Below are positions 1 to 8,490 of a stretch of 64,000 bases of DNA, piece by piece; within the stretch, counting starts at the first letter, position 1; each line of letters begins with the position of its first letter. Below the pieces are notes generated by a model. That model did not search any database, was not told the origin of the DNA, and was given only the letters and a program-made list of their open reading frames with translations. Both the position numbers and the translations under genes were made by a program. Source of the DNA: Gammaproteobacteria bacterium (GTDB lineage: Bacteria; Pseudomonadota; Gammaproteobacteria; SZUA-152); contig DROS01000026.1 of assembly GCA_011321815.1 (NCBI GenBank), positions 1-64,000 of the forward strand, given 5' to 3'.

Positions 1-1892
1 ATCAGCGTGTGGAGGAGTTTCTGGTTGAGGTGGGGTTGTTGGGTGAAGATGAAAGCCTGTACGACGCCGCGAATATCAAACTCATGCACCACGCCAACGC
101 TGCCTTGCGTGCGCACACGCTGTACCAGCGCAATGTGGATTATATTGTCAAAGACAACGAAGTGATCATCGTTGATGAATTCACCGGTCGCACCATGCCG
201 GGGCGCCGCTGGTCTGATGGCTTGCATCAGGCGGTGGAAGCCAAAGAAGGCGTGAAGGTGCAAAATGAAAACCAGACCCTGGCTTCAATCACCTTCCAGA
301 ATTTTTTCCGCCTGTACGACAAACTGGCAGGTATGACCGGTACTGCGGATACTGAGGCCTTTGAGTTTCAGCAGATTTATGGTTTGGAGGTGGTGGTTAT
401 TCCCACCTCTAAAAAAGTTGCGCGAAAAGATCATGCTGATTTGGTGTTTCTGACACCGGAAGAAAAATTTGCCGCTATTGTTGAAGATGTCAAAGACTGC
501 CGTGAGCGTCAGCAACCGGTGCTGGTAGGTACAGCGTCCATTGAAACCTCCGAGTATCTTTCCAGTTTACTGGACAAGCAAAATATCAAACACAATGTGT
601 TGAATGCCAAGTTCCACCAGAAAGAAGCACAGATTATTGCCCAGGCCGGCGCACCAGGTAGCATTACCATTGCTACCAACATGGCAGGTCGTGGTACCGA
701 TATTGTGTTGGGCGGCAACCTTGAAGCCGAACTGGCTGAAGCAGGAGATATCGGCGAAGACAAGCGTCAACAAATAACCGCCGACTGGCAGAAACGCCAT
801 GATACGGTGCTGGCCGCAGGGGGGTTGCATGTGGTGGGTACTGAACGTCATGAGTCGCGGCGTGTGGACAATCAGTTGCGAGGCCGCTCCGGTCGCCAGG
901 GTGATCCTGGTTCCAGCCGTTTTTATCTGTCCCTGCAAGACAACCTGATGCGTATTTTTGCCTCGGATCGTGTTGCTGGGTTGATGCAAAAGCTGGGGAT
1001 GGAGAAAGGTGAGGCTATAGAACATCCATGGGTTAACAAGGCCATCGAAAATGCCCAGCGTAAAGTAGAGGGTCATAACTTCGATATTCGTAAGAATCTG
1101 CTGGAATATGATGATGTTGCCAATGATCAGCGTAAAGTGATTTACAGCCAGCGTGCAGAATTGATGGAAACAGACGATGTATCCGAGTCGATTGCCGCAA
1201 TGCGCGAAACTGTTATTAATGAAGTGATCAGCACCTATATCCCGCCGGAAAGCCTGGAGGAGATGTGGGATGTTGCCGGTCTGGAAAAGGTAATGGCGGG
1301 TGAATTTATGCTTTCTTTACCGATTCAGCAGTGGCTGGATGAAGACGATGATCTGCATGAAGAGACGCTGCGTAAACGTATTCTGGAAGCCGTGGAACAA
1401 AGTTATTTTGAAAAAGAAGCGATGGTTGGCAAAAGCGTGCTGCGTCATTTTGAAAAGGCAGTGATGCTCAAGGTATTGGATGAGCAGTGGAAAGACCATC
1501 TGGGTATGATGGATCATCTGCGCCAGGGTATCCATTTGCGCGGTTATGCACAGAAAAATCCCAAGCAGGAATACAAGCGTGAAGCCTTTGAGTTGTTTTC
1601 GCAAATGCTGGAACGGGTCAAGCAGGAAGTGGTGGAACTGTTGTCGAAAGTACAGATTCAGGCCGAAGAGGATGTGGCCGCCATTGATGAGCAGCGCCGT
1701 AGTACGGCACCGGTTTCTTATCGCCATGAAGCAATAGCATCACCAACGGCGGGCGAAGCACCGGCTGAGGCGAAAGTTGCCGCAGAAACCGAGAAACCCT
1801 TTGTGCGCGAAGGCCGTAAGGTGGGGCGCAATGAGTCTTGCCCTTGTGGTTCCGGTAAAAAATACAAACAGTGCCATGGCCGGTTGGCATAA
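1..1892 (+). CDS. secA: Protein translocase ATPase SecA, C-terminal part (5' end outside window)
   Basis: SecA is the ATPase that drives preproteins through the SecYEG channel. Only about the last 630 residues are present; the reading frame is open to the left edge (codons starting at base 3), so the first Walker region is missing. Visible are the second helicase lobe with the [10 protein letters not shown] and [10 protein letters not shown] motifs (near bases 675-710 and 885-910), the helical wing and scaffold, a linker rich in Ala and Glu, and the C-terminal zinc motif [14 protein letters not shown] that binds SecB and lipids. The gene ends in TAA with no clear T-rich terminator. argJ lies downstream on the same strand after about 440 bases of repeat-like sequence. 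Confidence 0.98.
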   Translation, partial: QRVEEFLVEVGLLGEDESLYDAANIKLMHHANAALRAHTLYQRNVDYIVKDNEVIIVDEFTGRTMPGRRWSDGLHQAVEAKEGVKVQNENQTLASITFQNFFRLYDKLAGMTGTADTEAFEFQQIYGLEVVVIPTSKKVARKDHADLVFLTPEEKFAAIVEDVKDCRERQQPVLVGTASIETSEYLSSLLDKQNIKHNVLNAKFHQKEAQIIAQAGAPGSITIATNMAGRGTDIVLGGNLEAELAEAGDIGEDKRQQITADWQKRHDTVLAAGGLHVVGTERHESRRVDNQLRGRSGRQGDPGSSRFYLSLQDNLMRIFASDRVAGLMQKLGMEKGEAIEHPWVNKAIENAQRKVEGHNFDIRKNLLEYDDVANDQRKVIYSQRAELMETDDVSESIAAMRETVINEVISTYIPPESLEEMWDVAGLEKVMAGEFMLSLPIQQWLDEDDDLHEETLRKRILEAVEQSYFEKEAMVGKSVLRHFEKAVMLKVLDEQWKDHLGMMDHLRQGIHLRGYAQKNPKQEYKREAFELFSQMLERVKQEVVELLSKVQIQAEEDVAAIDEQRRSTAPVSYRHEAIASPTAGEAPAEAKVAAETEKPFVREGRKVGRNESCPCGSGKKYKQCHGRLA

Positions 1893-1945
1893 GGGCAATT
1901 GTAGTGGTGCTGACAAACGGTGAGTTATAGACGCAGAACTGGGTA

Positions 1946-1973
1946 GGGTGGAACCGCTGCGCTTGTTCCACCC
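1946..1973. repeat. Inverted repeat downstream of secA
   Basis: The arms GGGTGGAAC (1946-1954) and GTTCCACCC (1965-1973) are perfect 9-bp complements with a 10-base loop CGCTGCGCTT. No T tract follows, so an intrinsic terminator is uncertain. The loop sequence resembles widely dispersed GCGCAGCG-centred intergenic repeats known from many proteobacteria; that comparison is from memory. Confidence 0.6.
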
Positions 1974-2236
1974 GGGTTTACGCTGTGTTGAATAGAGCGG
2001 AACAAAAAACCTGAAAACACCGTCATTCCGTATGTTTTTAGCCAGAATCCAGGGGTTTGAATACCCGAGCAAGCATTTCAGTACAGTGGGAAGTTATGTA
2101 GCAGTGGTGTTAACGAGTGACGTGTTGTAAACGCAGAGGTCGCAGAGACGCAAAGGACGCAGAGAAAAACATTAAAAACTTGACGTCCTCTGTGTGAAAT
2201 ACCCGGTGATTCTTTAAAAACAGGTATTTTTAGCGC

Positions 2237-2250
2237 TTGATTCACATCAA
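2237..2250. promoter_or_regulatory. FNR/ANR/DNR-type binding site
   Basis: The sequence TTGATTCACATCAA matches the FNR-family consensus TTGAT-N4-ATCAA exactly. Its centre is about 92 bases upstream of the argJ ATG. If it is a class II activator site, transcription would start near 2285. Which gene it controls cannot be told from sequence; argJ is the only downstream candidate on the + strand. Confidence 0.6.
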
Positions 2251-2335
2251 AACGGGGTTATAACGAAAGCCTCCCGTAGATGATTGTCAGCTTTTTATCT
2301 TTCTTCTGCTCTTTCTCTCTTGTATCTTGCCCGCT

Positions 2336-3553
2336 ATGACGTCAAACATTCATACGCTTCCTGTTTTACATTCCGTCGCAGGCCTGCGCCTGGGCACGAC
2401 TTGTGCCAGCATCAAACAACCAGATCGCCGTGATTTAGTGGTGATGGAGTTGTGCGACGACGCTACCGTGGCTGCGGTATTCACACGCAATGCTTTTTGT
2501 GCCGCGCCAGTGATTGTGGCCCGTGAGCATCGGGCGCAAACGTCCTCCCAATATTTGTTGATCAATACGGGTAATGCTAACGCAGGCACGGGCGAGCAGG
2601 GCGTGAAAGATGCCTTGGCTTGTTGTGATGCTGTGGCGCAAGCTACAGGTTGCGCGCGTGAAGCGGTATTGCCTTTTTCTACGGGGGTTATTAGCGAACC
2701 TCTGCAAGTCACCGCCATTTGTGATGCGGTGCCCGCTGCGTTGGCGGCGCTGGATGAAAACGGCTGGAGTGATGCTGCTCACGGTATTCTTACCACGGAC
2801 ACTGTGCCCAAGGGGGTTTCCCGGCAACTGGAAATAGAGGGGCATAAGGTCACTGTCACCGGTATTGCCAAGGGCTCGGGCATGATTCGACCCGACATGG
2901 CGACGATGCTTGCCTATGTTGCTACGGATGCCAACGTGCCGCAAAATGTATTGCAGGTTTGTCTGGCCCGCGCGGTGAATCGATCCTTTAATCGTATTAC
3001 TGTGGATGGCGATACGTCCACTAACGATGCCTGCCTGCTGATGGCAACCGGACAGTCGGCGGCAATTGTCGATCAGGCTGAAGGTGATGTTTTTGAGGCG
3101 CTGTGTGCAGCGGTGGCTGATGTTTGTGAGCAACTGGCGCTGGCCATTGTGCGTGATGGTGAAGGCGCCACCAAACTTATTACTGTAGCGGTGGATGGTG
3201 GTCGTGATGAGGCCGAGTGTCTACAGGTGGCTTATACCATTGCTCATTCGCCGTTGGTGAAGACAGCCTTTTTTGCCAGTGACCCGAATTGGGGGCGTAT
3301 TCTTGCTGCCGTGGGTCGTGCCGGGTTGGTGAATCTGGACATCAGTGCTATTGAATTGTATCTGGGTGATGTGTGTCTGGCACGCAATGGGGGGCGTGAT
3401 CCTGATTACCATGAAGAGCTGGGTCAACGGGTTATGGATCAAGCTGAAATTACTGTGCGCGTGGCGCTGAATCGTGGTGACGCCATGGCTCAGGTATGGA
3501 CTTGTGATTTGTCTTATGACTATGTGCGCATTAATGCTGAATATCGGAGTTGA
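2336..3553 (+). CDS. argJ: Bifunctional ornithine acetyltransferase / N-acetylglutamate synthase
   Basis: ArgJ moves the acetyl group from N-acetylornithine to glutamate, closing the cyclic arginine pathway. The 405-residue product starts at the ATG giving MTSNIHTLP; a TTG three codons upstream is less likely. The family's self-cleavage site is present as [14 protein letters not shown] (near base 2880), where the Thr is the new N-terminal nucleophile of the beta chain. The C-terminal [16 protein letters not shown] segment is also characteristic. A Nudix gene follows 18 bases downstream and may be cotranscribed. The FNR-like box upstream is unusual for an arginine gene. Confidence 0.97.
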   Translation: MTSNIHTLPVLHSVAGLRLGTTCASIKQPDRRDLVVMELCDDATVAAVFTRNAFCAAPVIVAREHRAQTSSQYLLINTGNANAGTGEQGVKDALACCDAVAQATGCAREAVLPFSTGVISEPLQVTAICDAVPAALAALDENGWSDAAHGILTTDTVPKGVSRQLEIEGHKVTVTGIAKGSGMIRPDMATMLAYVATDANVPQNVLQVCLARAVNRSFNRITVDGDTSTNDACLLMATGQSAAIVDQAEGDVFEALCAAVADVCEQLALAIVRDGEGATKLITVAVDGGRDEAECLQVAYTIAHSPLVKTAFFASDPNWGRILAAVGRAGLVNLDISAIELYLGDVCLARNGGRDPDYHEELGQRVMDQAEITVRVALNRGDAMAQVWTCDLSYDYVRINAEYRS

Positions 3554-3571
3554 AAACAAGGAAGAAGAGTG

Positions 3572-4519
3572 ATGGCTACGGAAGTGGTGCAGGTTGTTGC
3601 GGCGGCGGTGTTTGATGGTAAGGGCCGGGTAGCCATCACCCGTCGCGCCGATGATGTTCATCAAGGCGGCCTGTGGGAGTTTCCCGGCGGTAAAGTGGAA
3701 GCGGGTGAAACAGTACGTGATGCTTTGGCTCGGGAGTTGCGCGAAGAGCTTGGTATCAATGTGCAACAGGCGCGTCCGCTGATTCGGGTGTCTTACGATT
3801 ACCCTGATAAATCTGTGTTGCTGGATGTGTGGCGGGTGAATGGCTTCGATGGCGAAGCGCACGGTCGTGAGGGCCAACCGTTGAGCTGGGTGCGGCCACA
3901 GGTTTTATCTGACTATGATTTTCCAGCGGCCAATACCCCCATTGTTACGGCAGTGCAATTGCCGGATTGTTATCTTATTACTCCGGCTCCTGGCGATGAT
4001 CTCTCGGCCTTTCTCGCTCAATTGGAAACCCGTCTGCGTGATGGTATCCGATTGGTGCAGTTGCGCGCCAAAACACTTTCTGAGGACGATTATTTGGTAT
4101 TGGCCAGGCAGTGCCAGCATCTGTGTGAGCGGCATAATGCGGCTCTGATGTTAAATGCTGATCCGGCGTTGGTGATCGAGGTGGGTGCGACGGGTGTTCA
4201 TCTTGACAGTGGACGATTGGAGTCTTTGTCTGAGCGACCGGGTGTTAAGTGGGTGTCAGCATCCTGCCATTCGGCGGAGCAGCTGCGGCAAGCGGAAAAA
4301 CTGGGGGCGGATTTTGTGATGTTGTCCCCGGTGATGGCTACAGCGAGTCATCCCGGCATTGTACCGTTGGGCTGGGCGCAATTTCAGGTGCTGGCAGATT
4401 TGGCAAATTGTCCTGTTTATGCGCTGGGCGGGATGACACCCGCTGACTTGCAACAGGCATTTATCCATGGCGCACAGGGAGTGGCGGCAATCCGGGCGTT
4501 GTGGGGACGTGAGTGCTGA
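3572..4519 (+). CDS. Nudix hydrolase (MutT-like) fused to a ThiE-like domain
   Basis: This 315-residue two-domain protein has an N-terminal MutT-type Nudix domain, with the complete Nudix box at residues 40-62 (G-x5-E-x7-RELREELGI), expected to hydrolyse oxidised dGTP. The C-terminal half from about residue 130 resembles thiamine-phosphate synthase (TenI/ThiE), with RLVQLRAKTLSEDDY and GVHL motifs. This fusion (PRK08999 type) is known in gammaproteobacteria and is usually next to yacG, as here. Whether the ThiE-like half is active is unknown. I chose the ATG at 3572 over the overlapping GTG at 3569; AAGAAGAG upstream serves as ribosome-binding site. Confidence 0.93.
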   Translation: MATEVVQVVAAAVFDGKGRVAITRRADDVHQGGLWEFPGGKVEAGETVRDALARELREELGINVQQARPLIRVSYDYPDKSVLLDVWRVNGFDGEAHGREGQPLSWVRPQVLSDYDFPAANTPIVTAVQLPDCYLITPAPGDDLSAFLAQLETRLRDGIRLVQLRAKTLSEDDYLVLARQCQHLCERHNAALMLNADPALVIEVGATGVHLDSGRLESLSERPGVKWVSASCHSAEQLRQAEKLGADFVMLSPVMATASHPGIVPLGWAQFQVLADLANCPVYALGGMTPADLQQAFIHGAQGVAAIRALWGREC

Positions 4520-4546
4520 CTATGAGGTGGACGAAGCACGCGGTTT

Positions 4547-4759
4547 CTAATGGTGCTTTCCTTCTTGCTCTGTTAAGTGTTCGGTAAAATCTTGTGTTGT
4601 GCTGCCAGGGATGCGATGGCTTTCGTCAGCCCAGGCTCCCAGGTCAATCAGTTTGCAGCGTTCGCTGCAAAAAGGGCGATGGAGGTTTTCCTGTTTCCAT
4701 TCAACGGGTTTTTCACAGGTGGGGCATTTTACTGTTTTTGATTTCATGTTCTTGCTCAT
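4547..4759 (-). CDS. yacG: DNA gyrase inhibitor YacG, zinc protein
   Basis: YacG binds the GyrB C-terminal region and blocks gyrase. The 70-residue product has the family's four zinc cysteines at C12, C15, C31 and C35 (KCPTCEKP and FCSERC) followed by the [10 protein letters not shown] segment typical of YacG. An internal Met at residue 5 could be the true start. It is the last gene of the pilB-pilC-pilD-coaE-zapD-yacG run, the usual gammaproteobacterial order. Confidence 0.95.
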   Translation of the reverse strand: MSKNMKSKTVKCPTCEKPVEWKQENLHRPFCSERCKLIDLGAWADESHRIPGSTTQDFTEHLTEQEGKHH

Positions 4760-4780
4760 TCAACGAAGGCGTCGTGTGTT

Positions 4781-5557
4781 TTATAGCGCACAGCAACTGA
4801 TATGAAATTCCACGTCAGCATCGGTCTGAGTGGGGCGCACGGTGTCGCTGGCACTCAGAAAGCGTGCGGTGAGGCGGTGTTTGCCGGCGCTGATTTCCAC
4901 AAAGAGTGGTGAGTCGGCGGGTAACCAGACGCGGATCAATTGGTAAGGGGTGCCGGTGTCCAGGTTTTGCTGGTAGTTTCCGCCAGTGGCTATTTGCGGT
5001 ATGGCATCGGCGCTTTCGCGGATCAGTTTTAACATCAGTTCCACCGACAGGCGCAAAGTGTCCAGCGTGCTCAGCCAGTAACGTAGTTTTTCGGTACGTA
5101 CGTCAGCTGGCTGCTTTAGCCAGTGACGGTACGGTGGCAGATCAAAATCACACAGACCACCGGGGATGCCGCTGCGCTGGGTTACCAGTTTGAACAGTTC
5201 ATTTTCACGCAGTGCCTGCGCCAGTTGGCCGCTCATGCCGTGCAATTGGGTTTTGAATCCACCGAGAGTGGTGAGCAGCTGGCTGAGGGTGTCGGTATTG
5301 ACGCCGGGGGTTTGTGTGAGCGCGGTGAGAGTGGTGTTGATGCGTTCCAGTTCTTTGATGACCTCGGTTTTCATGTCGATGCGGCTGACGATGCTAAGGA
5401 TTTCCAGCAACGCGGTGAGGCTGTTGTGGCTGTCCCATACAGTGTTGCTGCGCAGGCTGTGGCGGGCAAGGCGAAACAGGAACTCCAGGCGCAGGAAAAA
5501 ACGCAGGCGCTCATTGAGCGGGTGTTCGTAGATGATGGCGGTGGTCAAATTTGGCAT
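4781..5557 (-). CDS. zapD: Cell division protein ZapD
   Basis: ZapD cross-links FtsZ filaments at the division ring. The 258-residue product begins with the family pattern YEHPLNERLRFFLRLEFLF and continues through the alpha-helical domain to a C-terminal beta-rich part (YQLIRVWLPADSPLFVEIS). Length and neighbours (coaE upstream, yacG downstream) fit the family. It is cytoplasmic, with no signal peptide or membrane segment. Confidence 0.95.
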   Translation of the reverse strand: MPNLTTAIIYEHPLNERLRFFLRLEFLFRLARHSLRSNTVWDSHNSLTALLEILSIVSRIDMKTEVIKELERINTTLTALTQTPGVNTDTLSQLLTTLGGFKTQLHGMSGQLAQALRENELFKLVTQRSGIPGGLCDFDLPPYRHWLKQPADVRTEKLRYWLSTLDTLRLSVELMLKLIRESADAIPQIATGGNYQQNLDTGTPYQLIRVWLPADSPLFVEISAGKHRLTARFLSASDTVRPTQTDADVEFHISCCAL

Positions 5558-5613
5558 GCTGGTTTTGCAGGCTCGGGTTTGTCGGTGGTTAATTGGCCGC
5601 CATTCTCCCTGAG

Positions 5614-6228
5614 TTAGCGAGGGTGGGCAAGTTGTTGGTACTGTTGATGCAGGGCGGCTACCTGAGCTTGCAGGGCCGGGAGGTCGGTATCGTTATGAAT
5701 GACGTCATCGGCAGCGGCAAGTCGAGTTTCCCGGTCGATTTGGCTGCGGATTACAGCATTGATGTGCGCGTTGTCGAGTCCGTCGCGTTGACTGGCACGC
5801 TGCTGCTGTTGTGCCGGGGAGGTGTCGATTACCAACACGCGGTCGACCAGATTGGTCCAGCCACTTTCAATGAGCAGCGGCACGCTGAGAATCACATAGG
5901 CCGGTGGGTGGGTGCTTTCGCGTAGTGCAGTGAGTTGTTGTAACGCAGCTTCGCGGGTGCGTGGGTGCAGGATGGCTTCGAGCACTTGGCGTTGCCTGGG
6001 GTGGGTGAAGATACGCTCGCGCAACCGGGGGCGGTTAAGTTCGCCATCTGCGGTCAGTAAATCGGTTCCCAGTTGTCCCGCGATTTCGTTTAAAGCGGGT
6101 TGCCCAGGGGCAACCAGTTCCCGCGTGAGCTGATCGGCATCAATTATCGGGACGCCAAGCTTTTCAAAATATTTGCTGACAGTTGTCTTGCCGCTGCCGA
6201 TGCCGCCGGTGAGTCCAATAATGAGCAT
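5614..6228 (-). CDS. coaE: Dephospho-CoA kinase
   Basis: CoaE phosphorylates dephospho-CoA at the 3' ribose hydroxyl, the last step of CoA synthesis. The 204-residue product starts MLIIGLTGGIGSGKTTV, with the P-loop at residues 8-15. The open frame extends another 54 codons upstream into the pilD 3' region, but the P-loop position fixes the start at 6228. The DVIHND motif near the C-terminus is also typical. It lies about 70 bases after pilD on the same strand. Confidence 0.97.
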   Translation of the reverse strand: MLIIGLTGGIGSGKTTVSKYFEKLGVPIIDADQLTRELVAPGQPALNEIAGQLGTDLLTADGELNRPRLRERIFTHPRQRQVLEAILHPRTREAALQQLTALRESTHPPAYVILSVPLLIESGWTNLVDRVLVIDTSPAQQQQRASQRDGLDNAHINAVIRSQIDRETRLAAADDVIHNDTDLPALQAQVAALHQQYQQLAHPR

Positions 6229-6298
6229 GAGGGGAAGATACCTGAGCGGGAAGGAAACGCCAAGTTGTATGTAAACAGTTGTGCTTTGCCTGCCTCGG

Positions 6299-7180
6299 TT
6301 ATTGCAAACCTGAGAAACGCAGGTAGGCATCGCTGATATCGTGCCCCCATAACAGGGCGATCCAGCCTGCGGCAGCCAAATAAGGACCAAAGGGGATGGG
6401 AATGTTTCGGCTCCGGCCGCGTGCCAGAATGAGTGTAATACCCACCACAGCTCCCACGGCAGATGATAGAAGAATAATCACCGGCAACATTTGCCAACCC
6501 ATCCAGGCACCAAGCAGGGCCAGTAGCTTGAAATCACCATACCCCATACCTTCTTTGCCCGTGATGAGTTTGAAGGCCCAATAAACAGTCCACAGGCTGA
6601 GGTAACCGGCGATAGCGCCAATAATGGCAGTGGGGCTGTCAATGAAAACCGGCCACAGGCTCAGTGCCAGACCTAACCATAAAAAGGGTAATGTAATGCT
6701 GTCGGGCAGTAGCTGGTGGTCGAAGTCGATCATGGTTAGTGCGATGAGCGCCCAGGTGAAAAACAGTGCGGCAAGTGCGGGCCAGCTGAAGCCAAAATGC
6801 CAGGCAACTGCCACGGAAAGCAGTGCAGTGGCCGTTTCGATGATGGGATAACGGGCGGAAATTTTTGCACCACAGTCGGAGCAGCGGCCGCGTAACCAGA
6901 GATAGCTGAGCACAGGAATGTTTTCCAGTGCAGTGATGGCATGCCCGCAATGGGGGCAGCGGGAGCGAGGAGTGGAAAGGCTGAGTTTTTCCTCTGTGTT
7001 TACAGTATTGTCAGCGCCGCCTTTGATCATTTCTGCGCAATGCGTCCGCCACTGGTGTTCCATCATCAGCGGCAGGCGATAAATCACCACGTTGAGGAAA
7101 CTGCCGACTGTCAGCCCCAGTAGCCCGACGACAGAAAAGTAGAATGCCGGACTGGTGCTTAATAGCTCAATGATGGCCAA
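6299..7180 (-). CDS. pilD: Type IV prepilin peptidase / N-methyltransferase
   Basis: PilD cleaves the leader of type IV pilins and methylates the new N-terminal Phe in the inner membrane. The 293-residue protein has the zinc tetracysteine of the methylase loop (C75, C78, C100, C103). The two catalytic aspartates are visible: D152 in TMIDFDHQ and D216 in the GYGDFK motif. About eight hydrophobic segments are visible. It follows pilC by 50 bases and precedes coaE. Substrates include the pilin encoded at 10854-11366. Confidence 0.97.
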   Translation of the reverse strand: MAIIELLSTSPAFYFSVVGLLGLTVGSFLNVVIYRLPLMMEHQWRTHCAEMIKGGADNTVNTEEKLSLSTPRSRCPHCGHAITALENIPVLSYLWLRGRCSDCGAKISARYPIIETATALLSVAVAWHFGFSWPALAALFFTWALIALTMIDFDHQLLPDSITLPFLWLGLALSLWPVFIDSPTAIIGAIAGYLSLWTVYWAFKLITGKEGMGYGDFKLLALLGAWMGWQMLPVIILLSSAVGAVVGITLILARGRSRNIPIPFGPYLAAAGWIALLWGHDISDAYLRFSGLQ

Positions 7181-7230
7181 AACAATGACTTGGTAGTCGT
7201 GATCTGTAAATGTTGCTGGTTTTTCCTTAC

Positions 7231-8448
7231 CTAAACCACCGCGCCCATTTTGAATATCGGCAGGTACATGGCGATAACCAAGCCGCCAATAAGCACACCA
7301 AGCACGGCCATGATCAGTGGTTCCAGCAGGCTGCTGAGGCCATCCACCATGTTATCCACTTCTTCCTCATAGAAGTCGGCGACCTTGGCCAGCATGGAGT
7401 CCACAGAACCGGTTTCTTCACCGATGGCCAGCATTTGCACCACCATATTGGGGAAAAGACCGGTTTCCTTCATGCAGACATTAATCATTTGACCCGTGGC
7501 CACTTCATCTTTCATGCCCAGGATGGCATTGGTATAAACATAGTTGCCTGAGGCATTGGCCACGGTTTCCATGGCTTCCACCAGAGGCATGCCAGCCGCG
7601 AACATGGTCGACAGGGTGCGTGCAAAACGAGCGATGGTGGCTTTGGTGATGATGTCGCCGATGATGGGTAGTTTGAGGATGGCGCGGTCCACTATTTCGT
7701 TGAATTTCCTGGAGCGTTTTTTGAGTTGCACCATGCCATAGATGGCACCACCAAAGGCACCGAAGATGGCCCACCACCATTCCTGGAAAACTTTTGAAAG
7801 CTCAACCACAAATTTGGTTAGCGCGGGCAGGTCACCACCAAAGCTGGTGAACATGGATTCAAACTGGGGGATAACAAAAATTAACAAAATGGCGGTAATG
7901 ATAAACGACACCACAACAATAGCGGCAGGATAGAACAGGGCTTTTTTGATCTTTCCCTTGATGGCTTCTACTTTTTCCTTGTAGGTGGCAATTTTGTCCA
8001 GCAGGGTTTCCAAAATACCGGCTTGTTCACCGGCGTGTACCAAGTTGCAATAGAGGCCGTCGAAGTAAAGTGGGTGCTTGGCCAGCGCCTCGGCCAGTGA
8101 TGAGCCACCTTCCACCGTATTTTTAACGTCCATGATGAGGTCCTGCATGCTGGGGTTTTCATGACCTTTGCCCACAATCTCGAAGGCCTGTACCAGCGGC
8201 ACACCGGCGGACATCATGGTGGCCAACTGGCGGCTGAATACGGAAATGTCGCCAGCAGTGATTTTTTTCTTTTTTGCGCCAAACAGCGATTTGGGTTTTT
8301 TCTTCACTTTGAGGGGCGTAATGCCCTGGCGTCGCAGATCGGCTTTCACCAGAGCAGTCGTGGAGCCCATAAGTTCGCCTTTGGCGCGTTTTCCCTGTTT
8401 GTTCATACCCTCCCAAATATAGAGGTCAGCAGTTGCTTGTTTAGCCAT
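7231..8448 (-). CDS. pilC: Type IV pilus inner-membrane platform protein
   Basis: PilC (GspF family) is the membrane platform that couples the PilB motor to the growing pilus. The 405-residue protein contains two T2SS-F domains, each ending in hydrophobic helices (around residues 170-195 and 375-395), with the AGVPLVQAFE and AGMPLVEAME repeats at equivalent positions. It lies between pilB (42 bases upstream) and pilD, forming a pilB-pilC-pilD operon. Confidence 0.97.
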   Translation of the reverse strand: MAKQATADLYIWEGMNKQGKRAKGELMGSTTALVKADLRRQGITPLKVKKKPKSLFGAKKKKITAGDISVFSRQLATMMSAGVPLVQAFEIVGKGHENPSMQDLIMDVKNTVEGGSSLAEALAKHPLYFDGLYCNLVHAGEQAGILETLLDKIATYKEKVEAIKGKIKKALFYPAAIVVVSFIITAILLIFVIPQFESMFTSFGGDLPALTKFVVELSKVFQEWWWAIFGAFGGAIYGMVQLKKRSRKFNEIVDRAILKLPIIGDIITKATIARFARTLSTMFAAGMPLVEAMETVANASGNYVYTNAILGMKDEVATGQMINVCMKETGLFPNMVVQMLAIGEETGSVDSMLAKVADFYEEEVDNMVDGLSSLLEPLIMAVLGVLIGGLVIAMYLPIFKMGAVV

Positions 8449-8490
8449 AATTTATTCCTGGGTTTTATTCGCATTCTACATCATAAATCA

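Larger units (their letters stand above)
1893..2335. other. Intergenic region secA-argJ with repeat-like units and an FNR-type box
   Basis: No convincing gene is present. The stretch holds three pieces that look like dispersed bacterial intergenic repeats. First is an inverted repeat at 1946-1973 (arms GGGTGGAAC and GTTCCACCC around CGCTGCGCTT). Second is a CGTCATTCC...GAATCCAGG unit at about 2020-2052. Third is an imperfect CGCAGAGRNGCAAAGGACGCAGAG-like tract at about 2131-2166. A perfect FNR-like palindrome follows at 2237-2250. The region is therefore a spacer with regulatory and repeat content. Confidence 0.6.
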
